A stretch of 34,704 nucleotides of DNA from JBDGYE01 sp039584255 (GTDB taxonomy: Bacteria; Gemmatimonadota; Gemmatimonadetes; Palauibacterales; Palauibacteraceae). Positions within the stretch are counted from its first letter, which is position 1. Each line of letters starts with the position of its first letter. The stretch is taken from the NCBI GenBank assembly GCA_039584255.1, contig JBDGYE010000039.1, positions 1 through 34,704 on the forward strand, written 5' to 3'. Both the position numbers and the translations under genes were made by a program. Below are positions 25,792-33,821 of the stretch, piece by piece. The notes below the pieces were generated by a model that was not told the origin of the DNA, ran no database searches, and saw only the letters and a list, made by a program, of their open reading frames with translations.

Positions 25792-26826
25792 TCACTCCCG
25801 GTCCAGGGAATCCAGCAGCCGCTTCAGGTCCGGGGCGGCCTCACGGGTCGTAACCAGCGTATGCTCGGCACTCCGGACCACGACGAGGCCATCGACGCCG
25901 AACACGACGACGTGACCCTGGTCGGACCATACGATCGTGTTCGTCGAGTCCAGGACCTTCCCACCGCCGACCACGACGTTGCCCGCCTCATCCGGGGTTC
26001 TCGTCCGCGCCAGGGCGTTCCAGGATCCGACATCGTCCCACGAAAACGTCGCCTGAACGACTTCCGCGTTGTTGGCTCGCTCCAGCACCCCGACATCGAC
26101 GCTGATGTTGTCGACCGATTGGAAGAAGCCCCGGACGTCGTGACGCTCGAGGTTGTCCAGAGCCTCGCTCACCTCGGGAGTCCAGCGCTGAACAGCCTCG
26201 AGCAGGCCGGCAGCCCTCCAGACGAAGATGCCCGTGTTCCACAAGTGCTTGCCCGAGGCGCAGTACCGCTTCGCGATCGTGAGATCGGGCTTCTCGACGA
26301 ACCGGTCGACCTCCCAGACCAGGTCGCCCAGCTGCCGACCGAGCTCCACGTAGCCGAAGCCGGTCTCGGGCCGATCCGGCTCGGCGCCCAGGCACACCAG
26401 CGCGCCTCTCTCTTCCGCGGCGCGGACGGCGCGGTCCACGGTTGCCCGGAAGGCCTCAAACGGAGAGATGACGTGGTCGGCGTGAAGCGAGATCATCACG
26501 GTTCCCGGAGTCTGGCGCTCAATCTCCCACGCCGCCCAGGTGAGGGCCGGCCCCGTGCCTGACGTTTCGGGTTCGATCAGGAAGTTCTCTTCACCCAGGA
26601 GGGGAACAGCGGATCGGCACGACTCCGCGAGCGCTGCTCCGGCGAGGATCCGGACGTTGTCGACTCCGACGAGTGCGACGGCACGATCCACCGTGTCGGC
26701 GATGAGAGATTGGGCGCTGCCCAGCGGCAGCAGCTGTTTTGGACGAGAGGCCGTGGATGCGGGCCAGAATCTGGAGCCGACGCCGCCCGCGAGAATGACC
26801 GCGACGAGCGGATGGCGCCGGCTCAT
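25792..26826 (-). CDS. manC: Mannose-1-phosphate guanylyltransferase, single-domain
   Basis: The 344-residue nucleotidyltransferase makes GDP-mannose from mannose-1-phosphate and GTP. VILAGGVGSRFWPAS near residue 10 and RPKQLLPLG are the nucleotide-binding signature. HADHVISP, GFGYVELG and FVEKPD follow as in the family. About 344 residues fits the stand-alone enzyme; the isomerase domain of bifunctional ManC/AlgA (about 480) is absent. It begins the minus-strand run manC-like, GlmU-like, MBL, which points to nucleotide-sugar supply for surface glycans, though no glycosyltransferase lies in the window. Confidence 0.92.
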   Translation of the reverse strand: MSRRHPLVAVILAGGVGSRFWPASTASRPKQLLPLGSAQSLIADTVDRAVALVGVDNVRILAGAALAESCRSAVPLLGEENFLIEPETSGTGPALTWAAWEIERQTPGTVMISLHADHVISPFEAFRATVDRAVRAAEERGALVCLGAEPDRPETGFGYVELGRQLGDLVWEVDRFVEKPDLTIAKRYCASGKHLWNTGIFVWRAAGLLEAVQRWTPEVSEALDNLERHDVRGFFQSVDNISVDVGVLERANNAEVVQATFSWDDVGSWNALARTRTPDEAGNVVVGGGKVLDSTNTIVWSDQGHVVVFGVDGLVVVRSAEHTLVTTREAAPDLKRLLDSLDRE

Positions 26827-26922
26827 GTCCTGCCTCTAGCCAGTAGAGCAGCCGTCGCAGCAACGCCCGTGCCGTCGGTCATGCGCGTAAGGTAACAGGA
26901 TCTCGCGCCATGGAGAATCTCT

Positions 26923-26930
26923 GCTATTTT
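26923..26930 (+). promoter_or_regulatory. Possible extended -10 element before the lipoprotein gene
   Basis: TGC followed by TATTTT at 26925-26930 matches an extended -10 pattern in a GC-rich divergent spacer. It would place the transcript start about 30 bases before the lipoprotein start. No good -35 is visible at the standard distance. Confidence 0.3.
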
Positions 26931-26966
26931 CCCAGTTGACGTCTGAACCGAACATGGGAGATGCAG

Positions 26967-27518
26967 GTGAAGAATTCCGCGATATCGCTGCTGGGGACGG
27001 CACTTCTCGTGCTCGTCGCCTGCGGCGATCCATTCGAGCCCCCTCTGCTTCCGCTTCCGTCTGCGCCCGGGGAGGCCACGCTGTCCGACTTCCGACTCGG
27101 TGCGCTCCAGTCTCCTGCCGCGTTCGATTTGGTCGAGGTAGTCGAGGTCCGCACGGATCAGTTCTCAGGGTGGGATTTCCTCTACGAGATCGATGCTGCA
27201 GGGACCAGCACGCTCCGGCCCCGGGGCCACGTCACCGATGAACCGTCGGACGCCGGAATCCAGCAAGTCGCCGAGAGCTTTGACGGACTGACTGCGGCTC
27301 CTCTCGAAGGTTATACGCACGACGAGGCGGTACCCGTTCAGGTGGGCGACGTTCTGGCCGTAGTGAGCCGGCGGGACCCCAGCTTCGGCACCGTTCGCTG
27401 TCGGTATTTCGCGAAGATCGAGATCCTGGCGGTCGACCTGACGGAACTGAAGATGGAGTTCAAGCACCTCGTCAACCCGAACTGCGAGAGGCTCGAGCTC
27501 GTCCCAGAGGGCGAGTGA
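26967..27518 (+). CDS. Hypothetical lipoprotein
   Basis: The roughly 183-residue protein has a lipoprotein signal: MKNSAISLLGTALL then LVAC, where the cysteine is the expected lipidation site, followed by GDPFEPP. A Pro-rich linker follows, then a strand-rich domain with RRDPSFGTVRCRYFAKIEIL and two further cysteines. I do not recognise a family. Start choice: GGGAG at 26956-26960 touches the ATG at 26961 but sits 6 bases before the in-frame GTG at 26967, so I favour GTG. The stop overlaps the serS start by one base (TGATG), so the lipoprotein leads the serS operon. Confidence 0.7.
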   Translation: MKNSAISLLGTALLVLVACGDPFEPPLLPLPSAPGEATLSDFRLGALQSPAAFDLVEVVEVRTDQFSGWDFLYEIDAAGTSTLRPRGHVTDEPSDAGIQQVAESFDGLTAAPLEGYTHDEAVPVQVGDVLAVVSRRDPSFGTVRCRYFAKIEILAVDLTELKMEFKHLVNPNCERLELVPEGE

Positions 27519-28798
27519 TGCTCGATATCAAAGTGCTGCGTGCCGACCCGGAGGTCGCCCGCAGCCGTCTCGCGCGCCGGGGGGACGCCGAAGGTGTCGC
27601 ATGCCTGGATCGGTCGCTCGAGTTCGACGAACGGCGCCGCGCCATCATCTCCGAGGTCGAGGTCCTGAAAGCTCGCCGTAACGAGGTGTCGAAGGAGATC
27701 GGCGACCTGAAGAGGCAGGGCGAGGCGGCCGAGGAACTGATCGCGTCGATGCAGGAGGTGGCCGAGAGCATACGGAAGCTCGACTCGGAGCTGCAGGAGA
27801 TCGAGGGCTTCCTCAGGGCGGAGCTCATGCAGATCCCCAACTTCCCGCATGAGCGGGTGCCGGAGGGCGGCGACGAGAGCTTCGAAGTGGTGAAGGAGTG
27901 GGGCGAGCCTGTGGACCTGCCATTCGAGGCTGCCACCCACTGGGACCTCGGAGCTCGGCTGCACGTCCTCGACCTGGAGCGCGGGGCCCGGGTGGCCGGA
28001 TCGGGTTTCCCGCTTCTTGTGGGGGCCGGCGCCCGCCTGTCACGGGCACTGATTTCGTTCATGCTCGATCTTCACACGGAGGAGCACGGATACCTGGAGG
28101 TGCAGCCCCCGTACCTGTCCAATCGTGATGCGCTGACCGGGACAGGCCAGTTGCCGAAATTCGAGGAGGACGTGTACCGAACCGAGCCGGACGACCTCTT
28201 CCTCGTCCCGACGGCCGAGGTGCCCGTGACGAACCTGCATCGCGGTGAGATCCTGGACGGCAGCGACCTGCCCCTGGCCTATGTCGCCTACACACCCTGC
28301 TTCCGCCGGGAGGCCGGCGCGGCCGGCAAGGATACTCGGGGGATGCTAAGGGTGCACCAGTTTGACAAGGTGGAGCTCGTCCGCTTCACCACGCCGGAGG
28401 CCTCGGACGAACAGCTGGAGCTCTTGACGAGGCACGCCGAGACCGTTCTGGAGACCCTGGGGCTTTCGTACAGACGGATCATCATCCCGACGGGCGACCT
28501 CGGTTTCGCCAATGCTCTCACCTACGATCTGGAGGTGTGGTCGGCGGGTGTGCAGAGGTGGTTGGAGGTGTCCAGCTGTTCCTCGTACACCGACTTTCAG
28601 GCACGCCGGGCAGATATCCGCTACCGCCCCGACCGAAGAGGCAAGCCCGAGTTCCTGCACACCTTGAACGGCTCGGGGGTGGCCCTGGCACGAACGATCA
28701 TCGCCCTTCTCGAGAACAATCAGGGCCGTGACGGCAGCGTGGCGATTCCTGAAGTGCTGCGACCCTACATGGGCCTGAAGCGGCTGGAAGCCCCGTGA
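27518..28798 (+). CDS. serS: Seryl-tRNA synthetase
   Basis: The 426-residue class II synthetase charges tRNA-Ser. The N-terminus forms the long antiparallel coiled coil that grips the tRNA variable arm (about residues 30-100, KARRNEVSKEIGDLKRQGE). Class II motif 2 reads FRREAGAAGKDTRGMLRVHQ and motif 3 reads LNGSGVALARTIIALLE; VPTAEVPVTNL and EVSSCSSYTDFQARR are serine-site segments. ATG 27518 gives the standard MLDIKVLRADPE; GTG 27515 just before is the overlapping alternative. The stop overlaps the kinase start as GTGA. Confidence 0.98.
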   Translation: MLDIKVLRADPEVARSRLARRGDAEGVACLDRSLEFDERRRAIISEVEVLKARRNEVSKEIGDLKRQGEAAEELIASMQEVAESIRKLDSELQEIEGFLRAELMQIPNFPHERVPEGGDESFEVVKEWGEPVDLPFEAATHWDLGARLHVLDLERGARVAGSGFPLLVGAGARLSRALISFMLDLHTEEHGYLEVQPPYLSNRDALTGTGQLPKFEEDVYRTEPDDLFLVPTAEVPVTNLHRGEILDGSDLPLAYVAYTPCFRREAGAAGKDTRGMLRVHQFDKVELVRFTTPEASDEQLELLTRHAETVLETLGLSYRRIIIPTGDLGFANALTYDLEVWSAGVQRWLEVSSCSSYTDFQARRADIRYRPDRRGKPEFLHTLNGSGVALARTIIALLENNQGRDGSVAIPEVLRPYMGLKRLEAP

Positions 28799-29979
28799 GT
28801 CGCCGCCTGGTCCCGATCGGGATCGTCGCTGCATTCTCCGCCGTCCTCATCTCGTACCTCGTGTACACCTGGCAGATCGCCGAGGAGCTGCGCCGGGACG
28901 CGGCGGTATTCAGCCGGATCTACTTTCAGGTCGTGCAGGCGGCCGCCTCTCCGGAGGGACTTACCACTGAAGGCGAGTTTCAGCTCCTGCTCGAGTTGTA
29001 CGACTTGGGCATACCGGTCGTGCAGACGGACCTCGAGGGCAACCCGACGCTGGTGAAGAACCTTCCCTTTCAAGCAGCTCTCGAGGACACGGCCGATGTG
29101 GCCAGGGTCAAGTCGTACGTCGAGCGTCTCGATCTTAGAAACCCGCCTCTCATGGACCCGGCCAAGAACTTCGAAGTGCATTACGGCGAGCCTCTTTTCC
29201 TTCGACGGCTGAAGTGGATTCCGTGGCTCCAGGCGGCGCTCCTGTTGGGTGTCGTCGGCTCGGCGATCTGGATGATCAGAACCTCGGCCCGGAGCGAGAG
29301 AGAGCGGATCTGGACGGCCATGGCCCGCGAGTCGGCTCACCAGATGGGCACCCCTTTGAGTTCGCTGGTGGGATGGCTGGAAATGCTCGAGGGGTCGGCT
29401 CCGGCCGGGTCATTCTCCTCCGACGGGCTGGATCTGTTGTCCGAGATGGAGGCCGACGTGCGTCGGCTGGAGAAGGTGTCGCGCCGCTTCGAGTTCATCG
29501 GGATTCCGCCGACACTCAGGCCGGTGAATGTCACCGAGATTCTGGAGCGGCTCGGGAGCTACTTTGAGGCGCGGCTCCCGTCGCTCGGAGGGCCGGTGCG
29601 GCTGGAGCTCACTCTTCCCGCTCACGGCCCGCGAGTCCTCGGAAACGAGACCCTGCTGGAGTGGGCATTCGAGAACCTGTTCAAGAACGCCGTCGACTCC
29701 GTGGGCGGTGGCGAGGGCACCATCTCCGTCTCCTACGAGGGGATTCATGGCGAACGCGCTGCGTACAGGTTTCAGGACGATGGGCCCGGCATTCGCCCCG
29801 ATCTTCGTGACAGGCTCTTCGAAGTTGGCGCGACGTCGAAAGCAGGAGGGTGGGGCGTAGGGCTCTCCCTGGCCCGGCGCATCTTCGTCGATATGCACGG
29901 CGGCTCCGTGGACCTCGAGCACTCCGAGCGGGGAGCGACCTTTCTGATCGCCCTGCCGCTTTACGAGGAGGAGGCTTGA
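28795..29979 (+). CDS. Orphan membrane sensor histidine kinase
   Basis: The 394-residue protein has membrane helix 1 (about residues 8-27), an extracytoplasmic part of about 110 residues, helix 2 (about 141-161) and a kinase core. The H-box is ARESAHQMGTPLSSLVGW with phospho-acceptor His182. ATP-binding motifs are NLFKNAVDS (N-box, Asn298), FQDDGPGIRPD and GGWGVGLSLARRI. There is no HAMP, PAS or receiver domain. It presumably senses an envelope or external signal and phosphorylates a response regulator, but none is encoded nearby. GTG start overlaps serS, and the stop overlaps the helicase start. Confidence 0.9.
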   Translation: MSRRLVPIGIVAAFSAVLISYLVYTWQIAEELRRDAAVFSRIYFQVVQAAASPEGLTTEGEFQLLLELYDLGIPVVQTDLEGNPTLVKNLPFQAALEDTADVARVKSYVERLDLRNPPLMDPAKNFEVHYGEPLFLRRLKWIPWLQAALLLGVVGSAIWMIRTSARSERERIWTAMARESAHQMGTPLSSLVGWLEMLEGSAPAGSFSSDGLDLLSEMEADVRRLEKVSRRFEFIGIPPTLRPVNVTEILERLGSYFEARLPSLGGPVRLELTLPAHGPRVLGNETLLEWAFENLFKNAVDSVGGGEGTISVSYEGIHGERAAYRFQDDGPGIRPDLRDRLFEVGATSKAGGWGVGLSLARRIFVDMHGGSVDLEHSERGATFLIALPLYEEEA

Positions 29980-32276
29980 GGGATCTCTCCCTCAATGACG
30001 AGCAGCAGCGCGCCGTCGAGTACGGCGACGGGCCCCTGCTCGTTCTCGCCGGTGCCGGGTCCGGGAAGACACGGGTGCTGACCGCCCGGGTCGCCAGGCT
30101 CATCGAGGTGCAGGGGGTTCGTCCGGGTCGGATCCTGGCCGTCACTTTCACTAATAAGGCGGCGGGCGTGATGCGCGATCGCATAGCCGAGCTCCTGGGA
30201 GACGAGCCGAGGGGCCTATGGGTGGGCACGTTCCACTCTGTCGCCGCCCGGATCCTGAGGCGAGAGGGCGACCGGCTGCGCCGAGGAGCGGCATTCTCTA
30301 TCTACGACGAGGACGACTCGCTCCGGGCCATGAAGCGAGCCATGGAGGAGGCGGGTCTGGACTCCCAGCGCTGGTCGCCCAACGCGCTCCGGGCACGCAT
30401 CTCGGACGCCAAGAGCGCGCTGGTGGGACCGGAGGAGTACGGAGCAGCCGCTTTCGACCTCATGTCGCGTGCGGTGGCCGAGGTCTATCCGCTATACGAG
30501 CGGCTGCTGGCGCGGTCGAACGCCTACGACTTCGACGACCTCCTGTTGCACGCCACCCGTCTGCTGGAGGAGGACGTAGAGGTGGGCGACCAGTACGCCA
30601 GCCGCTTCCGGCACGTTCTCGTCGACGAGTACCAGGACACGAACCACGCCCAGTACAGGATGGTGCGTCGCATAGCGTCGGGGCACGGCAACATCTGTGT
30701 GGTCGGAGACGACGATCAATCGATCTACGGGTGGAGGGGAGCGGACCTGAGGAACATCCTCGATTTCGAGCGCGACTTCGCCGGGACCGAGGTGGTGCGC
30801 CTGGAGCAGAACTACCGATCGACACCCGCCATCCTCGAGGTCGCCAACGAGGTGATCTCCCTCAATCGGGCCCGCAAGGAGAAGCGCCTGCGGACCGAAA
30901 GACCTCCGGGCGAACCCGTGACCGTCGTGCGGGTCGCGGACGAGCGCGCCGAGGCGAGCTGGATCGTAAAGCAGATCGAGACGCTGGCCGGCTCGCATCC
31001 GCCAGAGGAGTGTGTGGTTCTCTACCGGACCAACGCGCAGTCGAGGCCCTTTGAAGACGCTCTGCGCAGGGCCCGGCTGGCCTATCGGATCGTAGGCGGA
31101 GTCCGGTTCTACGAGCGTCGCGAGATCAAGGACGTTCTCGCGTATCTCCAGTTGGCTGTGAATCCGGAGGATGAAGCGGCGTTCACGAGGGCGGTCTCTT
31201 GGCCCCGTCGGGGCGTGGGAGGAGTCACAATGGAGGGCCTCCGAGCAGGCGCGACCGCGCTGGCGGCGAGTCTCCTCGAAGCTTCCGAGCGCGCCTCCCA
31301 GGTAGCCGGGCTTCCCCCGGCGGGAGCTCGCTCGCTAGTCGACTTCTCGGCCGGAATCAGTGCGCTGGCCGAGCTCGCCAAAGAAGCCACCGTCGAGGAG
31401 GTCATCCGAGAGTGCATCCGTAGCTTCGGGCTGGTCGCCGCGCTCGAGCAGGAAGATGACGGTCCGGACAGGATTGCCAACCTGACCGAGCTTCTGGCCG
31501 CGGCGGCAGTGTTTGATCCGGCCGAGGTTGAAGACGTGGCGGAGGGCGCGACGGAACTGGAGCTCTACCTGCAGTCGGCCGCCCTGAGGGCGGAGATCGA
31601 CGACTATGACGAACGGCGCCCGGGCGTCACGCTGATGACCCTTCATAACGCCAAAGGACTGGAGTTTCCGGTCGTGTTCGTCGCCGGACTGGAGGAGGGA
31701 CTGTTTCCGTTAGCTCGGGCTATGGACTCGACCGAAGAGCTGGAGGAGGAAAGGCGACTGTTCTATGTCGGAGCCACTCGGGCCGAAGACCGCCTCTACC
31801 TTACACACGCGGACCGCCGGTGGCGCTACGGGTCCGAGACCTGGTCCGAGCCCTCATCGTTTCTGGACGAGCTGCCCGACGGCCTCGTCGAGTACAGGAT
31901 TGGCGGCGGTCTGCGGGCCTTTGGAGGGCCTCGCGGATCCGTTGCCAGGCGTTCTCGACGATCGGCAGGAGAAACCCATGCGGCTTCGTCTCCGGGGGGC
32001 TTCGATGGCTGGTCCGGTTCGGGGGACACCGGCGAGACCTGTGGCTGGCACCGGCAGCCGAGGCACGGAGATGGACCCGATCTGCGCTACGACTACTCCG
32101 ATTCGCAGGAACAGCTGCGTCTGGAGGCAGGGGCGCGCGTGATCCACCCCCGCTTCGGCGAGGGCGTAATCGTCTCGATCAGCGGCGTGGGCAGGCTCAC
32201 GAAGGCCGAGATCGAGTTCGCCGGTTGCGGTCGCAAGAAGGTGATGGTCCTGCAGGCCGGCCTACGTCCTGTCTGA
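29976..32276 (+). CDS. pcrA: UvrD/PcrA-type DNA helicase
   Basis: The 766-residue superfamily 1A 3'-5' helicase serves repair and removal of bound proteins. Motifs are in order: Q-motif LNDEQQRAV, Walker A AGAGSGKTR (Lys31), Ia AVTFTNKAAGVM, II LVDEYQDTN, III VVGDDDQSIYGWRGAD, IV EQNYRST, V TLHNAKGLEFPVVFVAGLEEGLFP, VI YVGATRAEDRLYLTHA. The C-terminal HPRFGEGVIVSISG segment is the tudor-like PcrA tail. The start is TTG at 29976, overlapping the kinase stop (TTGA), with GAGGAGGAGG about 3-10 bases upstream; the frame runs further upstream only inside the kinase. uvrD is an equally fair symbol. Confidence 0.95.
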   Translation: MRDLSLNDEQQRAVEYGDGPLLVLAGAGSGKTRVLTARVARLIEVQGVRPGRILAVTFTNKAAGVMRDRIAELLGDEPRGLWVGTFHSVAARILRREGDRLRRGAAFSIYDEDDSLRAMKRAMEEAGLDSQRWSPNALRARISDAKSALVGPEEYGAAAFDLMSRAVAEVYPLYERLLARSNAYDFDDLLLHATRLLEEDVEVGDQYASRFRHVLVDEYQDTNHAQYRMVRRIASGHGNICVVGDDDQSIYGWRGADLRNILDFERDFAGTEVVRLEQNYRSTPAILEVANEVISLNRARKEKRLRTERPPGEPVTVVRVADERAEASWIVKQIETLAGSHPPEECVVLYRTNAQSRPFEDALRRARLAYRIVGGVRFYERREIKDVLAYLQLAVNPEDEAAFTRAVSWPRRGVGGVTMEGLRAGATALAASLLEASERASQVAGLPPAGARSLVDFSAGISALAELAKEATVEEVIRECIRSFGLVAALEQEDDGPDRIANLTELLAAAAVFDPAEVEDVAEGATELELYLQSAALRAEIDDYDERRPGVTLMTLHNAKGLEFPVVFVAGLEEGLFPLARAMDSTEELEEERRLFYVGATRAEDRLYLTHADRRWRYGSETWSEPSSFLDELPDGLVEYRIGGGLRAFGGPRGSVARRSRRSAGETHAASSPGGFDGWSGSGDTGETCGWHRQPRHGDGPDLRYDYSDSQEQLRLEAGARVIHPRFGEGVIVSISGVGRLTKAEIEFAGCGRKKVMVLQAGLRPV

Positions 32277-32320
32277 CGAACGACCGGATGAGCCACCCGG
32301 AGCCGACGCTCCGCCCGCTC

Positions 32321-33319
32321 CTACTGCAGGACCAGGTGCAGCGAGTGCGGCGGTCGCAGTCCGTCCTTCCTCAGGGCCTGCTCCACCACTTCTCCCGCTA
32401 GATCCGTCGTCTGCCCGCGAGCCGCCCACAGTTCGGAGCTGCCCGAGGGGAGCGGAAAATGATGGTCGGCGGTGGCGTCCAGTGCCTCGGTGGTTCTCCA
32501 GCCCCCGGCCATCAGGACACGCCGGCGGATCTTCTTCGCCTCGGCCAGACTGAGCTCTCCGATAGGATCTCCGTCAGCGGCGACGGATTGGGTATCGTGA
32601 ACCAGAAAATCCGCGACGAGCTGAAAACTGTGCCTCAGGTATCGCGAGATCTCGGTAGGATCGAGATCCCAGCGAGAGTTGTCTATGACCGTGTCGAAGA
32701 TCGCTTGCCAGCTCTCGTTCCCACTGATGCGGATCATGCCACGGAATATCCGGCGGTTAGTGCTGAAGTTGAAAAGCGTGCTCGAAAGCACTCGTCGGAA
32801 GAGCTCGTCGGTTCTGGAGTGATCGAATCGGGTCACGATCCAGCGGGCGAGCTGCGAATACTCGGATCCCACGTCGGCATCCATCCGGTGCTCCCAGTAC
32901 GAGTGCCCCAGAGCCCGGGTCGACGAGGTGAGCACGAGCATGCGCGGAACGAACGAGTTGTGGGCTAGGACATCGGCCGCCAGGTGGCTCAGGTATCCCA
33001 GGATAGCTGACTGAAGTTTCTCGTCGTCACCCGCCGCCCGGTACACCTCCCGAGCGACGTGCCAGTGGTGGCAGTGCCTGCCAACCGGCGCGTATTTTTT
33101 CGCCATGGAGATATCGGCGGCGAGACTTCCGTACAGAAAGTCTATCGGATGCTGGGCGATGAGGGCGGCCACCTGACCCGGGAAGAGGTTCAGCGATCGG
33201 AGCACCTCGACGCCGATATGAGCGTGTGTGGCCGGTCCCCAGGCGAAGGCCTGGTCCGGGAGGAGCAGCAAAAAGACAGCCGCCAGCCCGACGGCGGCTA
33301 GAAAGGATCCTCGGGTCAA
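32321..33319 (-). CDS. Secreted zinc-dependent phospholipase C-like protein
   Basis: The 332-residue protein has a signal peptide, MTRGSFLAAVGLAAVFLLLL, ending PDQAFA so that mature protein begins with Trp27. That start is a hallmark of the zinc-dependent phospholipase C/S1-P1 nuclease fold, whose N-terminal Trp ligates zinc. Further ligand-type motifs are THAHIG, SLAADI, HCHHWH, GYLSHLAADVLAHNSFVP and HSYWEHRMDAD. The enzyme would cleave phospholipid head groups or act as a phosphodiesterase outside the cytoplasm; substrate is unproven. Start TTG 33319 overlaps the upstream stop (TTGA) and gives a clean signal peptide. It is last of a three-gene minus-strand run, 44 bases from the convergent helicase stop. 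Confidence 0.87.
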   Translation of the reverse strand: MTRGSFLAAVGLAAVFLLLLPDQAFAWGPATHAHIGVEVLRSLNLFPGQVAALIAQHPIDFLYGSLAADISMAKKYAPVGRHCHHWHVAREVYRAAGDDEKLQSAILGYLSHLAADVLAHNSFVPRMLVLTSSTRALGHSYWEHRMDADVGSEYSQLARWIVTRFDHSRTDELFRRVLSSTLFNFSTNRRIFRGMIRISGNESWQAIFDTVIDNSRWDLDPTEISRYLRHSFQLVADFLVHDTQSVAADGDPIGELSLAEAKKIRRRVLMAGGWRTTEALDATADHHFPLPSGSSELWAARGQTTDLAGEVVEQALRKDGLRPPHSLHLVLQ

Positions 33320-33768
33320 CCGAAACGCCTGCGCTCTCCGCCGACGAGCTTACGCCTCTTCTTCTTCCTGCCCCCGACTCGGAGCGCTCTAAGAATGGCC
33401 GCGGTCGAGAAGAACGTCTCCTCGGCCTCTTCCATCGCGACCTCCAGCAGGGCGTTGATCTCCGAGACCCGCTCCTCGGCCAACTCCACCATGCGCTCGA
33501 CGGATTCGGTCGCCCTGATCACCGTACGGTCGACGACCTCCACGTCCGATACGAGCGCCGTGGAGACCTGGCTGACCTCGCCAAGCAGTCGATCGGCGTT
33601 CTCGATGAGCGGGATCGTCTTGGCCGTGAACAAATCGTTGAGCTCGTCCACCTTGCGCAGCGTCTGTAGCAGACGCGGCGTCAGGAGGAGGAGCGACGCT
33701 ATCAGCCCGACGCTGATAATGATCCACAGTATCAGCGAGATGATGACCAGGATCTCGTAAAAGCTCAC
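33316..33768 (-). CDS. DUF948-like membrane protein with coiled-coil
   Basis: The 150-residue protein begins with a membrane helix (about residues 5-30, ILVIISLILWIIISVG). It continues into a helical, charged region (about 35-125) resembling DUF948 or MCP-like coiled coils, with a very basic tail GGRKKKRRKLVGG. Function is unknown; such proteins may be membrane-tethered cell-envelope or stress factors. The frame is open to 33825, but GTG 33768 has GGGAGG about 4-5 bases upstream and a normal membrane-protein start, so I choose it. It lies between the antiporter and the phospholipase C-like gene, overlapping the latter by 4 bases. Confidence 0.75.
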   Translation of the reverse strand: MSFYEILVIISLILWIIISVGLIASLLLLTPRLLQTLRKVDELNDLFTAKTIPLIENADRLLGEVSQVSTALVSDVEVVDRTVIRATESVERMVELAEERVSEINALLEVAMEEAEETFFSTAAILRALRVGGRKKKRRKLVGGERRRFG

Positions 33769-33821
33769 CGATCCTCCCAGTTCCGGTATGATCCCGCAGG
33801 ATGCGGGCCATGGCGAGCCCA

